A stretch of 64,000 nt of DNA from Oscillospiraceae bacterium (GTDB taxonomy: Bacteria; Bacillota; Clostridia; Oscillospirales; Acutalibacteraceae). The stretch lies in contig DPOR01000010.1 of NCBI GenBank assembly GCA_003538135.1, positions 23,686-87,685 on the forward strand. Direction: 5' to 3'. Made by a program: the position numbers and the translations under genes. The notes beneath the pieces are model-generated. The model was not told where the DNA came from, searched no databases, and saw only the letters and a program-made list of their open reading frames with translations. This document shows, one piece after another, positions 1-8,736 of this stretch (positions are counted from its first letter, which is position 1; the number at the start of each line of letters is the position of its first letter).

Positions 1-1
1 G

Positions 2-892
2 GGCGTGCGTAAGTATGTCAAGGCCTATAACAGCTATAACACCATGCAGGAGAAGGCGTATTCCATTCTCCAGAACTATATCAACTCCGACGCCAAGGAT
101 ATCCCCTACGACGAGCTTATCGAGAAGCTTGAGGCTCTCAGAGGGCAGGAGGGTGTCGATGATAAGTACATCGACTACTACAAGTGCTTTGTCGCCATGC
201 AGGCGGACAAGAGCATTGACGTTCAGCTCGGGTTCCTGCTCAAGATGGAAAAGGAATATCCCGAGGGACTTATGATTTACGGCCCGACCATAACGGACTA
301 TTATTACCGCTCGGGCGACTATGCCAAGGCCATAGAATATGCCGACAAGATGATAGCGAAGAACCGCAACTACTACTCGGCGTATGAGCAGAAGGTCACG
401 GCTCTGCTTGCAAAGGGCGACGTTGACGACGCGACAAAAGTCTGCGACGCGCTTGACACGGCCGAGAACGCGGCGGGAGTCGCAAGTGGAGATTACACCT
501 CCTACAGCCTGCGCGCCAACCTCTATTGGTACACCGGCAAGTATGACGAGGCGATAAAGGTCTGCGAGGAGGGTCTTGAGGCCTCCGGCGGCGATTCTGA
601 TATCTACCGCAACGAGGCTATAGCCTATATGCTCAAGGGCGACTACAAGAAGGCCAACGAGTGCGGAAAGGCCGCGTATCAGTTCTCCATGAACTACGGC
701 GATCTTACGCTCGATATACTCAACACCGCGGCTCTTGCGGCGGGACTTGCAAAGGACGATGAGACCTACAAGTCGATGCAGGATTATCTCAAGACCTATA
801 ACTATGAGGTAAGCTCGGTTGTCACGGACTGCCTTGCGGGCAAAAAGACCGTCGAGCAAGTCTTCATCACTGACGGAGGTGTCATCTCATGA
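2..892 (+). CDS. TPR-repeat protein, 5' end outside the window
   Basis: The reading frame is open to the left edge, so the N-terminus is missing or starts just at the GTG at position 5. About 295 residues are visible, made of helical pairs typical of tetratricopeptide repeats, for example YRSGDYAKAIEYADKMI, YWYTGKYDEAIKVCEEGLEA and AYMLKGDYKKANECGKAA. Such repeats form protein-interaction scaffolds; no enzyme motif is seen. The last codons overlap the start of the next gene (ATGA at 889-892), which implies translational coupling. The next gene encodes a membrane protein, so the pair may act together at the membrane. The partner and true function are unknown. Confidence 0.75.
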   Translation, partial: GVRKYVKAYNSYNTMQEKAYSILQNYINSDAKDIPYDELIEKLEALRGQEGVDDKYIDYYKCFVAMQADKSIDVQLGFLLKMEKEYPEGLMIYGPTITDYYYRSGDYAKAIEYADKMIAKNRNYYSAYEQKVTALLAKGDVDDATKVCDALDTAENAAGVASGDYTSYSLRANLYWYTGKYDEAIKVCEEGLEASGGDSDIYRNEAIAYMLKGDYKKANECGKAAYQFSMNYGDLTLDILNTAALAAGLAKDDETYKSMQDYLKTYNYEVSSVVTDCLAGKKTVEQVFITDGGVIS

Positions 893-1437
893 TTTCAACT
901 GTTATCTATTTAATCGGCAAGGTGCTCACCTTCCCGGGTGCATATATAAAGGCTTTCTTCGAGCATCTTATAGCCAGAGCGTTCAGCATCCCCGTTGAGG
1001 ATACGAAATATTTAAGAAACACCGACGGCTGCGGCCACGTCGAGCATGACGCGATTGACAGCAAGGCAAAGGCCTTCTTCTATTGCCTGCTGCCCGGTCT
1101 GTTTAACGCGATAATCGGCGCGCCCATGCTCTATATGGGCTTTGCGGGACTGTTCTTCTTCAAGGTTCCCGCCGATTCCTCTACGGCGCTCATGTTCATT
1201 GTCTACTGCCTTATGTTCTACCTCGGCTTCTCCCTGTGCGCGAATCAGTATCCGCTCATGGAGGACGCCATCGGTCTGTGGCATGCGCTCTACGGCAAGG
1301 ACGGAGCCAACTTGTTCGTAAAGATAGTGCTCTTTATCCCGACCGCCGCTATTGTTGCGGGCGCGTTCCTTGAGAGATATGCGCTCAACATTCTTCTCAT
1401 GGCGGGCGCGGTTGCCGCCGCCGCACTGACGGCATAA
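889..1437 (+). CDS. Small polytopic membrane protein of unknown function
   Basis: This 182-residue protein has about four hydrophobic segments: an amphipathic N-terminus, FYCLLPGLFNAIIGAPMLYM near residue 65, a segment around LMFIVYCLMFYLGFSL near 105, and the C-terminal ILLMAGAVAAAALTA. It keeps the metalloprotease-like string ECGH-free region DGCGHVEHDA but shows no HExxH motif, so a protease call is not supported. It overlaps the upstream TPR gene by four bases, and a hairpin follows 16 bases after its stop. I do not recognise the family; a membrane anchor or partner for the TPR protein is only an inference from the coupling. Confidence 0.7.
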   Translation: MISTVIYLIGKVLTFPGAYIKAFFEHLIARAFSIPVEDTKYLRNTDGCGHVEHDAIDSKAKAFFYCLLPGLFNAIIGAPMLYMGFAGLFFFKVPADSSTALMFIVYCLMFYLGFSLCANQYPLMEDAIGLWHALYGKDGANLFVKIVLFIPTAAIVAGAFLERYALNILLMAGAVAAAALTA

Positions 1438-1452
1438 CAAAAATAAATAAGC

Positions 1453-1490
1453 TGCCTCCGCACAGATCACTCTCTGCGGAGGCACTTTGC
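1453..1490 (+). terminator. Hairpin after the TPR/membrane protein pair
   Basis: A perfect 10-bp stem, TGCCTCCGCA (1453-1462) with TGCGGAGGCA (1475-1484), has a 12-base loop. On the plus strand it is followed only by a short ctttgc, so intrinsic termination would be weak there. In the other direction the stem is followed by a T-rich stretch. It separates the first gene pair from the glycosyltransferase pair. Confidence 0.5.
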
Positions 1491-1506
1491 AATCGGAGAA
1501 ACTTTT

Positions 1507-2514
1507 ATGGACTGTAATTTTAAACTTTGCGTTATATGTCCCGGCGATGGGGACGCGGCTGTGAATCTCGCTTATTCGCTCTTGACCCGCGAGGACGGAG
1601 TGCGTCTTGTGCTCTGCACGGATAACGCGGACGCCGGGAAATTCCCGAAGCCGGCTGAAACCGGCAGGCTGGATTTTGCACACGGCTCTTTGGAGGCGGT
1701 GAACTCCGTTCTCGCTTCGCCCGATGCGCCGCTTGTCATGTTCGCCGAGCCGAATACTACCTTCGCGCCCGGATTTGTCGGCTTGCTCAACGGCGCCGCC
1801 GTCTTTAACGCGGCGGAATCGGAGATTGACGCGCCGCGCAAGCTCTACCGCGACAGCTTTTCGGAGCATGAGGCGTTTTCGCCCGCAGTCGGCGTGAATT
1901 TTGTCATGCGCTCCGAGGTTATAAGCGAGCATAAAATGGGGCTTCTGTCTGCGGACGCGGCGGGCTTTGCGGCCTTTGCCGCCGAGTATGCCGCATATGA
2001 AAGTTTCAAGCCTCTGCACGAGGTGCTGCTCTACGGCGCAAAGCCGATAGAATATACCGCACAGACCTTCGGCATTACGGCAAAAAGCGTCTCGCCCGCG
2101 GGCGGGCTCTCCGCGCTGACGCTCCTGCTCTCCGCCTACTGCGGACTTGACGGAGCCGAAAAGGAGAGCGCTTTCGATATGTTCTGCGCGGCGGCAAAGC
2201 CGTTTTTTGAAAATAGCGCGTATGAGGCGTATGCACTCGCGGCTTTCAATGTCGATTCCGCGCTGCTCAGAGAGGGCTGCCGAGCCGGCGAGTTCGTCTC
2301 GGCGGGCACGAACGCCATGTATAAAGAGGTCACTCTGCCGATTCTCGCCGACGATGTCGTGCGCGATTTCTACGGCGGAAAGCTGAGCTTCGGCACTCTG
2401 CGCCGCTGCGTCGCCGCATGGCTCTATTTCAAGCTCTACCGCATGGGCGGGACGGCGAAGAAGCTCGGCTGCAAAATCTGCTCAAAGCTCGCCGGGGGTG
2501 ACCTGAATGTCTGA
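1507..2514 (+). CDS. Hypothetical protein, possibly glycosyltransferase-like
   Basis: The 335-residue product has an N-terminal alternating strand/helix pattern (LCVICPGDGDAAVNLAYSLL, then APLVMFAEPNTTFAPGFVGLL) that recalls the first half of a family 2 glycosyltransferase, with an acidic AEPN where DxD would sit. The DxD itself is not present, so catalytic activity is doubtful. The C-terminal half is helical and alanine rich with no recognised motif. The gene is preceded by CGGAGAAAC before ATG and overlaps the following polymer transferase by eight bases. It therefore probably serves the same surface-polymer pathway, perhaps as a partner or degenerate transferase. Confidence applies to the gene; the role is inference. 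Confidence 0.6.
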   Translation: MDCNFKLCVICPGDGDAAVNLAYSLLTREDGVRLVLCTDNADAGKFPKPAETGRLDFAHGSLEAVNSVLASPDAPLVMFAEPNTTFAPGFVGLLNGAAVFNAAESEIDAPRKLYRDSFSEHEAFSPAVGVNFVMRSEVISEHKMGLLSADAAGFAAFAAEYAAYESFKPLHEVLLYGAKPIEYTAQTFGITAKSVSPAGGLSALTLLLSAYCGLDGAEKESAFDMFCAAAKPFFENSAYEAYALAAFNVDSALLREGCRAGEFVSAGTNAMYKEVTLPILADDVVRDFYGGKLSFGTLRRCVAAWLYFKLYRMGGTAKKLGCKICSKLAGGDLNV

Positions 2515-5137
2515 TTTCCCATTCAGAGCCACAATACTCATCCCCGTCTACAATGTCGAAAAATATCTCGACGGCTGCATAAGCTCGCTCAAGGAGCAGA
2601 CGGAGCCGTTTGAGAATATGGAGATACTTCTGATAAACGACGGCAGCAGGGACGGCAGCGCGGATATCTGCCGGAGATTGGCGGACGAAAATGAAAATGT
2701 TTGCTTCTACTCAAAGGAGAACGAGGGACTTTCAAAGACCCGCAACTTCGGTCTGCGCCGCGCTCGGGGCAAGTATATCTTTTTCCTCGACTCGGACGAC
2801 ACCCTCGCGCCCGATACGGTGAAGAGCGTGGTCGATTATTTCGACACGGTATATGACGAGGTCGATATGGTGACCTATAGAATAACGCAGTATTTCAAGA
2901 ATGCGCCGTCCGTCTATCATTTCAGATACCGCACGCTGACTCATACCGGCGTATACGACCTCGACGACCCGAAAAACAGATTTATTACGCAGACGAATAT
3001 AAATATCTGCGTCAAGAATGACAAAAGCAACGGCATCTTCTTCGACGAGTCGCCGGATTTCAGGCACGAGGACGAAAAATACTGCTGCGATATCCTGCGC
3101 CGCAAGATGAAGATAGGCTATTGCAAAAACGGCGAATACCGCTACAACCGCGGCAACGAGAACAGCATAGTTTCAACCGTTTTTTCGCCCTATTATATAT
3201 TCGAAACCTCCATGGCGTTCTATGAGGCGCTGTTCGATTCGTTCGGCGGCAGAGTTCCGCCGTATTTTCAGGGCATGGTTTTCAACGACCTTCGCTGGAA
3301 GCTCAAGGAGGATAAGCTCCTGCCCTATCACTATTCCCCCGAGGAGTTCGAGCGCGCCAATAAGCGCATAGACGCGCTGCTTGCGAGAATCGACGAGGAC
3401 ACGATTATCCTGCATCCGTCCGTCAACGAGTATCATATTCACTACTGGCTCTCGCGCAAGCCCGACTGCCATCCGACGGTGCTCGCGCAGGACGGCAAAC
3501 TGAGCGTTGCGGCGGACGGGAGAAAAATATTCTCCGCGTCGGCGTTTCCGCTGATGATGAGAAAAATATTTGTCGAAAATAAAAAGGCGAGGCTGCTCTC
3601 GTTTATAAAATCTCCGATTTTTTCGCATCTCGGGCGCGGCGAGTGGAAGATAGTCGCCTCGGTAGACGGCGAAAGGCGCGAGCTCGAGACGTTTGCTTCC
3701 GTTTTCGGCGCGCAGGATTCGGCTGTCAATGTGGTTGATTTCCCGGCGTTTTTCTGCGAGTTTCCCGCGGACGGCAGGCACGAGATAAAATTCTTCGTCG
3801 TGATACGCGGCGTGGAATACCCCACAAAGCTTTTGGCTGAGCCGACCGCCGTGTTCAGCCGCAAGGTGCGTATGTATGTCCGAAACGGCGTGATGTTCAC
3901 GCTCGAGGGCAGGGCGCTCATAAGCAGGAGCGTCACCGAGGACGAGAAGTACCGCGCCGAGCGGGAGCAGAGCAAGAATTTCAAGAGAAGCATAAAAAAG
4001 CTTCGCAACGCCGCCATAGAATACCGCAGGGCGCACAAGGTCGAGCTCTACTACGATCTGCATACGGTCGATTTCGACAACGGCTACTACCAATTCAAAA
4101 ACGATATAAAGCACAGCGACGGAGTTGAACGCTACTATATCTACAGCCGCGAATATAAAAATATCGACGGGCTTTTCACAAAGGAGGAGCAGGCGCACCT
4201 CGTGAAATTCGGCTCGGAGAGACACAAGCTGCTGTATCTTTCGGCGCGAGTGATATTCACGGCGTTCTACGGCGTGACCCCCGTCTCTCCGTTCGGCTCG
4301 GCGGCGGGCGAGGTGCCCTATGCCGACCTGCTCGATTTCAAGACCGTCTATCTCCAGCACGGAGTGCTTCACGCCTCCCTGCGCTCGCAGAATTCGGTCG
4401 AGCGCTGCCGCGCGGATAAAATCGTTATTTCCGCGCCGTTTGAAAAGCAGAACTACATGACCAACTACCACTATCCGGAGGACAATCTCATCCCCACGGG
4501 CATGGCGCGTTACGACCATATCGACAGAAATAAAAAGGCGAAAAACAGAATTCTTTTTGCCCCGTCGTGGCGCAAATATCTGACCCAGGAGATAAATTCC
4601 TCGAAGTGGGAGCTGATAGACTCAAAGCTCAAAAACTCCGATTATTTCAGGAATTTCTCGCGCTTTCTTGAGAGCGAAGAGCTGCATGAGCTGCTCGAAA
4701 AGACGGACACCTATCTCGATGTCAAGCTCCACCCGATAATCGCGGATGCAGAGGGACTTTTTGATATCAAGAGTCCGCGCGTCATTATGGCGGGCGCGCA
4801 CGTTGATATCGAGGACTACGAGATGTTCATAACGGACTTCTCGTCCTTCGTGTTCGACTTCGCCTGTCTCTGCCGCCCCGTGCTCTATTTCGTGCCGGAC
4901 TACGGGCAGTTCAAGGCGGGAATGAACCACTACCGCGAGCTGGATTTACCGTTTGAAAAGGCATTCGGTCCGCTCGTCCTCGACCCGGACGGCGCGGTGG
5001 AAGAAATAAAAAAAGCCGCGGAAAACGGCTTTGATCCGGAACCGATATACGCCGAGCGAATGAGAAACTTCTACTATCCGCTCGAAAACTGCGCCGAAGC
5101 GCTCTACAACGAAGTGAGCTCGTGGGAGCTCAAGTGA
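2507..5137 (+). CDS. Bifunctional GT2 glycosyltransferase / CDP-glycerol glycerophosphotransferase
   Basis: This is an 876-residue two-domain enzyme of wall or secreted polymer synthesis. Residues about 8-220 are a family 2 glycosyltransferase: ATILIPVYNVEKYL at the start, then INDGSRDGS, and the DxD metal site in YIFFLDSDDTL. Residues about 490-870 match the CDP-glycerol:poly(glycerophosphate) glycerophosphotransferase family (TagB/TagF type): LQHGVLHAS, ILFAPSWRKYL, DVKLHP and ITDFSSFVFDFACLCRPVLYF. The middle part (about 330-460) is beta rich and unassigned. Known members build teichoic-acid-like glycerol phosphate chains at the inner membrane face. The fusion suggests one protein adds a sugar and glycerol phosphate to the same acceptor, but substrates are unknown. 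It overlaps the preceding gene and ends at a strong terminator. Confidence 0.85.
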   Translation: MSDFPFRATILIPVYNVEKYLDGCISSLKEQTEPFENMEILLINDGSRDGSADICRRLADENENVCFYSKENEGLSKTRNFGLRRARGKYIFFLDSDDTLAPDTVKSVVDYFDTVYDEVDMVTYRITQYFKNAPSVYHFRYRTLTHTGVYDLDDPKNRFITQTNINICVKNDKSNGIFFDESPDFRHEDEKYCCDILRRKMKIGYCKNGEYRYNRGNENSIVSTVFSPYYIFETSMAFYEALFDSFGGRVPPYFQGMVFNDLRWKLKEDKLLPYHYSPEEFERANKRIDALLARIDEDTIILHPSVNEYHIHYWLSRKPDCHPTVLAQDGKLSVAADGRKIFSASAFPLMMRKIFVENKKARLLSFIKSPIFSHLGRGEWKIVASVDGERRELETFASVFGAQDSAVNVVDFPAFFCEFPADGRHEIKFFVVIRGVEYPTKLLAEPTAVFSRKVRMYVRNGVMFTLEGRALISRSVTEDEKYRAEREQSKNFKRSIKKLRNAAIEYRRAHKVELYYDLHTVDFDNGYYQFKNDIKHSDGVERYYIYSREYKNIDGLFTKEEQAHLVKFGSERHKLLYLSARVIFTAFYGVTPVSPFGSAAGEVPYADLLDFKTVYLQHGVLHASLRSQNSVERCRADKIVISAPFEKQNYMTNYHYPEDNLIPTGMARYDHIDRNKKAKNRILFAPSWRKYLTQEINSSKWELIDSKLKNSDYFRNFSRFLESEELHELLEKTDTYLDVKLHPIIADAEGLFDIKSPRVIMAGAHVDIEDYEMFITDFSSFVFDFACLCRPVLYFVPDYGQFKAGMNHYRELDLPFEKAFGPLVLDPDGAVEEIKKAAENGFDPEPIYAERMRNFYYPLENCAEALYNEVSSWELK

Positions 5138-5145
5138 TATAGCAA

Positions 5146-5180
5146 GATCCTCCGTAAAACAATACGGAGGATCGTTTTAT
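5146..5180. terminator. Bidirectional terminator between convergent genes
   Basis: An 11-bp perfect stem, GATCCTCCGTA (5146-5156) with TACGGAGGATC (5163-5173), has a six-base loop and is followed by GTTTTAT. It sits between the stop of the transferase gene at 5137 and the stop of the convergent GH97 gene at 5177, so it can serve both. Confidence 0.8.
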
Positions 5181-7060
5181 ATCTCCCTGAACACCGCCGC
5201 GAAGCCGCCGGAGGGGCGCATTGCTATGTCCGCGCTGTCCGCGCCGGTGACGCATATTTTCACGCGGTTGAATCCGCGCTGATCCGCGAGGTCGTCGGTG
5301 TAAAGCTCCGCCTCGTATTTTTTGCCGCCCGACAAAAACGAAAACGGCAGATTTATATTCTTCTCGCCCTGCGAGCCGTTGAATACGGCCAAATACCATG
5401 TGTCCGCGCTGCGCCGCGCAAATATTGCGAGCTCGCCTATTTTGCTGCCGGGGAGCACGTGCGTCTCGTTCCAGATTACCGGCAGGGGCGATACAAATGA
5501 GTCGAGCCCGTGGGCTTTCAGTATAGACGGGTCCTCGCTGACGGTGAAAAACGCGGAGTTATATATTATTGCGGAGGCGAGCATATGGCAGATGCTCACT
5601 TCGTTCAGGCATCTCGGCACGGAGAAGCACAGCGGCGTATAATCCGCATTCCCGCCGAGCATCCTTGTAAACGGGAGAATCGTGTCGTTGTCCGCGTCGG
5701 CCTTGCATTGGAGTCCGCGAATCGCCTCCATGCTCATCACGTTCGGGAAGGTGCGGCGCAGTCCTGTCGGCTTCTGCGGGTTGTGGTATATGACCATCAA
5801 TTTGTGCTCCGCGGCCTCGAGCGCGAAGCGGCGGTAAAACTCGGTCATGAACTGCGTCTCGCTCTCTATGTGGTCTAATTTTATGCCCTTTATCCCGAGC
5901 CTTTGGCATTTTTTGAAGAACCTGCGCCTGTACGGCGCAAACCACACCCTGTCCATGGCGGACTGCCAGAGCCATATCCCGACGGAGCGCTTCTCGGCGT
6001 CGTCAACGAGCTCCTTAACTTTTTTAAACGCGCCGCGCTCCGTTCTCGCCCAGTCGCGCCAGCCGCTGTCCGCGAGATTATATTCGTATCCCGCCTGCTC
6101 CGCGAGGGCGTTGAATTCCATTATCTTTTCGAATCGACGGCTGTGCTCCTCGTCTATGAAATACGACCACGCGCTCTTGCCGGGGCGTATCCATTCGGCG
6201 TTTTCGTATATTTTTCCGCTTGACGGCGCGGCTGAGTGGGTTATGACGCGGCAGCGGACAAGCTCCTCGAGCGAGCGGCAGACTGTAATTATGCGCCAAG
6301 GAGTTTTTCCGCCTTTTATGAAGAATTTGTCCGTATCCCAGAGCTCGACCTTGAATTTGCCCGCGCCGAGCGAGCGCAGCGCCATGCCGGGATAGTTCTC
6401 GATATCCGATTCGGTTATCATTGTATATATGTCTTTTTCGGGGAACTCGAATGCGGTCATGCAGGAGAAAATTTCGCCCGAGGGGAGCGCCGAGGTATTT
6501 TTTGTCAGCGTCTTGCCCTGCATCTTTTTGAGATCCGTCTGATATCTGCAAACCGTGTCGCCGGGCACGTTGAACTGCGTCGGCTCGTCGGCGACGAGCA
6601 TCCCCGTATTCTTGTCAAAGAGCAGTCGGAAGCCGAAGCCGTCGTTCCATATGCGAACCTCGAGCGAATATCGGAATTTTTTCGAGCGCACGGGGAAGAT
6701 ATAATTTATGTGCCTGTCGGTGATGTCAGTCTCAGTGTCGGGGTCGCGCCGTATTTCTTCTCTTGAGTCTGTTTTCGGCTCGCCGAGTACGGCATCCTCG
6801 CCGAGATTTACCCCGCCCTGAACGAGCAGTCCTATTTCGGACGGCTCGATTACGGGCGTTTTGCCGACTGCCGCCGAATATGTAAGCTTACCGCCCGAGA
6901 CGGTCACCTCAAGAGTACCGTCGGGGCTTTTGAGAATATAGCTGTCCCGATTTTTGATAGTTTTCGCGGCGCAGTCCGTTTTGTGCCCGAATACGGAATA
7001 TGCCGCAAAGCGGGCGCGTGCCTGTATTCCGAGCAGCAGCCGTCCCGTTTCCCTCATCAT
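5177..7060 (-). CDS. GH97 family glycoside hydrolase (alpha-glycosidase)
   Basis: The 627-residue product follows GH97 order: an N-terminal beta-sandwich (about 40-260, with SPDGTLEVTVSGGKLTYS and WNDGFGFRLLFD), a (beta/alpha)8 barrel (about 280-530, with YNLADSGWRDWAR and LGIKGIKLDHIESETQ) and a small C-terminal beta domain. The Asp in GIKLDH, near residue 396, is at the place of the nucleophile of retaining GH97 enzymes such as alpha-galactosidases; inverting SusB-type members have Gly there, so a retaining mechanism is inferred. An upstream in-frame start exists at 7123, but GGGGTGATAT sits just before the ATG at 7060, which I chose. No convincing signal peptide is seen, so it may be cytoplasmic. 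The exact sugar is unknown. Confidence 0.85.
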   Translation of the reverse strand: MMRETGRLLLGIQARARFAAYSVFGHKTDCAAKTIKNRDSYILKSPDGTLEVTVSGGKLTYSAAVGKTPVIEPSEIGLLVQGGVNLGEDAVLGEPKTDSREEIRRDPDTETDITDRHINYIFPVRSKKFRYSLEVRIWNDGFGFRLLFDKNTGMLVADEPTQFNVPGDTVCRYQTDLKKMQGKTLTKNTSALPSGEIFSCMTAFEFPEKDIYTMITESDIENYPGMALRSLGAGKFKVELWDTDKFFIKGGKTPWRIITVCRSLEELVRCRVITHSAAPSSGKIYENAEWIRPGKSAWSYFIDEEHSRRFEKIMEFNALAEQAGYEYNLADSGWRDWARTERGAFKKVKELVDDAEKRSVGIWLWQSAMDRVWFAPYRRRFFKKCQRLGIKGIKLDHIESETQFMTEFYRRFALEAAEHKLMVIYHNPQKPTGLRRTFPNVMSMEAIRGLQCKADADNDTILPFTRMLGGNADYTPLCFSVPRCLNEVSICHMLASAIIYNSAFFTVSEDPSILKAHGLDSFVSPLPVIWNETHVLPGSKIGELAIFARRSADTWYLAVFNGSQGEKNINLPFSFLSGGKKYEAELYTDDLADQRGFNRVKICVTGADSADIAMRPSGGFAAVFREI

Positions 7061-7094
7061 ATATATCACCCCGTTAAACGCCATTATCATGCAC

Positions 7095-7123
7095 ATTATA
7101 ATATAAATTAATTTGCAACACAA
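7095..7123 (-). promoter_or_regulatory. Sigma-A promoter for the GH97 gene
   Basis: On the minus strand TTGTGT (7123-7118) is followed after exactly 17 bases by TATAAT (7100-7095). It fires away from the degV promoter; the two -35 hexamers lie back to back with one base between them. Confidence 0.65.
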
Positions 7124-7124
7124 G

Positions 7125-7153
7125 TTGATATTTCAGCCCGGATATGTTATAAT
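7125..7153 (+). promoter_or_regulatory. Extended -10 sigma-A promoter for degV
   Basis: TTGATA (7125-7130), a 17-base spacer and TATAAT (7148-7153), with TG at 7145-7146 giving an extended -10. The start of transcription would be near 7160, about 24 bases before the degV ATG, so the leader is short. Confidence 0.8.
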
Positions 7154-7183
7154 CCAAAGTAATTGAGCAAAAGGAGCGATTGT

Positions 7184-8035
7184 ATGAAAAGCAATGTAGT
7201 TATCACCACAGACAGCCCTGCCGATTTAAGCGCGGAGCTTGAAAGCAGATATGATATACGTGTACTGCCGCTGTATGTTAATCTCGGAGGAAAATCATAC
7301 CGCGACGGAATAGATATAACCACTCCCGATATTTTCAGGCACTACGACGAGACGGGCGAGCTGCCTACGACCTCGGCTATTCCGATAGGCGACTACGAGG
7401 CCTTCTTCAAGTCCTTTATCGACGAGGGAAAGAAAGTTGTCCATTTCTCGCTGAGCTCCGAGATATCCTCGACCCATCAGAACGCGAGACTCGCCGCGGA
7501 GGGAATGGACGGAGTTTATGTCATCGACTCGCGCCATCTGAGCTCCGGTATCGCGCTCCAGGTCATAAGAGCCTGCGAGATGCGCGATGAGGGCATGAGC
7601 GCGGAGGATATAGCGAAGGCCGCCGTTGATTTGAACAAAAAGACCTGCACGAGCTTTGTGCTCGACAAGCTCGAATATATGAAGAAGGGCGGCCGCTGCT
7701 CGACGGTTGCCGCGCTCGGAGCCAACTTGCTCTCCATCCGTCCGTGCATAGAGATGAAGGACGGCAAGCTCGGAGTTGCGAGAAAGTATCGCGGCAAGAT
7801 ACTCGACGTCAAGAAGAAGTATATCGAGGATGAGCTCAGCGCCCATAAGGACGATGCCGACCTTTCGCGCATTTTTCTGACCTCGTCGAGCGCTTCGGAT
7901 GCCGAGGTGAAGGAGTTCACCGCGCTGATAAAGAGCATTCTCCCGTTCAAGGAGGTTCTCATCGGCTGCGCGGGCTGCACCATCGCAAGCCACTGCGGAC
8001 CCGGATGCATGGGAATACTTTTCATGACTAAATAA
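7184..8035 (+). CDS. DegV family fatty-acid-binding protein
   Basis: The 283-residue protein has the marks of the DegV (EDD) fold: VVITTDSPADLS at the N-terminus, TTSAIPIGDYEAFF near residue 70, SLSSEISSTHQNAR, LEYMKKGGRCS in the second domain and the terminal HCGPGCMGILF. Family members bind a fatty acid between two domains; FakB proteins present it to the kinase FakA for phosphorylation and phospholipid synthesis. No fakA is visible here, so the partner would be encoded elsewhere. An upstream TTG at 7163 is in frame, but AAGGAGCG at 7171-7178 points to the ATG at 7184. It has its own promoter and terminator and looks monocistronic. Confidence 0.9.
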   Translation: MKSNVVITTDSPADLSAELESRYDIRVLPLYVNLGGKSYRDGIDITTPDIFRHYDETGELPTTSAIPIGDYEAFFKSFIDEGKKVVHFSLSSEISSTHQNARLAAEGMDGVYVIDSRHLSSGIALQVIRACEMRDEGMSAEDIAKAAVDLNKKTCTSFVLDKLEYMKKGGRCSTVAALGANLLSIRPCIEMKDGKLGVARKYRGKILDVKKKYIEDELSAHKDDADLSRIFLTSSSASDAEVKEFTALIKSILPFKEVLIGCAGCTIASHCGPGCMGILFMTK

Positions 8036-8047
8036 ATGAAAGAAGAA

Positions 8048-8088
8048 GCCGCCGCCTGTCTGAATTCAAACGGGTCGACGGCGTTTTT
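8048..8088 (+). terminator. Probable terminator after degV
   Basis: GCCGCCG (8048-8054) pairs with CGACGGC (8076-8082) with one mismatch, extended inward by weaker pairs, and is followed by TTTTT at 8084-8088. Confidence 0.55.
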
Positions 8089-8102
8089 GATACGGAGAAA
8101 AG

Positions 8103-8696
8103 ATGATTAAAAATATAATTTTCGATATGGGCAACGTGCTTCTTAAATATGATACAGACCTACCGCTCGGCGCGTTCTGCCCCGATGAGGAAGCAAAAAA
8201 TTTTATTCGCCGCGAGCTGTTCGAGAGCGCGGAGTGGATAGAGGCCGACAGGGGAAACATAACCGACGGCGAGATGCTTGCGGCGGCCAAGGAGCGGGTG
8301 CCTAAAGAATATCATGACGCGCTCGAAAAATGTGAGCGCTGCTGGCCGGAGTTTCTGGACAGGATTAACGGCGCGCCTGAGTTCTGCCGCGCGATGAAGC
8401 GGAGCGGGAGGAAAATCTATGTCCTCTCAAACGCGAGCGGGCGCTTCTATGAATATTTTCCGCGCTTCTACGATATCGACTTCTTCGACGGCGCGGTAGT
8501 CTCGTGCGACCTGCACATCATTAAGCCCGACAGGAGGATATACGAATATATCCTCGATAAATACGGGCTGAAAGCCGAGGAGTGTTTGTTTATAGACGAC
8601 CTCGAAAGAAACGTGCGCGGGGCGGAGGAAGTCGGAATAAACGCCGTGAGGTTCGAAAACAACTACGGCGAGATAGCAAAAAAATACGGACTTTGA
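8103..8696 (+). CDS. HAD superfamily hydrolase, subfamily IA
   Basis: The 197-residue protein carries the four HAD motifs in order: IIFDMGNVLLKYD (motif I with the nucleophile and acid Asp residues), VLSNASGRF (motif II Ser), IIKPDRRIYEYIL (motif III Lys) and CLFIDDLERNVRGAEEVGI (motif IV Asp pair). The alpha-helical cap lies between motifs I and II, as in the beta-phosphoglucomutase/haloacid dehalogenase group. The likely activity is removal of phosphate from a small cytoplasmic metabolite, with Mg2+; the substrate cannot be told. GGAGAAAAG precedes the ATG and a strong terminator follows the stop. Confidence 0.85.
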   Translation: MIKNIIFDMGNVLLKYDTDLPLGAFCPDEEAKNFIRRELFESAEWIEADRGNITDGEMLAAAKERVPKEYHDALEKCERCWPEFLDRINGAPEFCRAMKRSGRKIYVLSNASGRFYEYFPRFYDIDFFDGAVVSCDLHIIKPDRRIYEYILDKYGLKAEECLFIDDLERNVRGAEEVGINAVRFENNYGEIAKKYGL

Positions 8697-8702
8697 CGGA
8701 AA

Positions 8703-8736
8703 GGGCTGCCGCTAAATGCGGCAGCCCCCTGTTTTT
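8703..8736. terminator. Strong terminator between HAD gene and XRE gene
   Basis: A perfect 10-bp stem GGGCTGCCGC (8703-8712) with GCGGCAGCCC (8718-8727), loop TAAAT, then CCTGTTTTT. It overlaps the 3' end of the convergent regulator gene by two bases. Confidence 0.85.

Noticed and set aside
3173..4519. A 448-codon minus-strand frame opposite the transferase gene
   Set aside because: Overlaps the recognised CDP-glycerol transferase domain on the other strand; its composition is that of a shadow.
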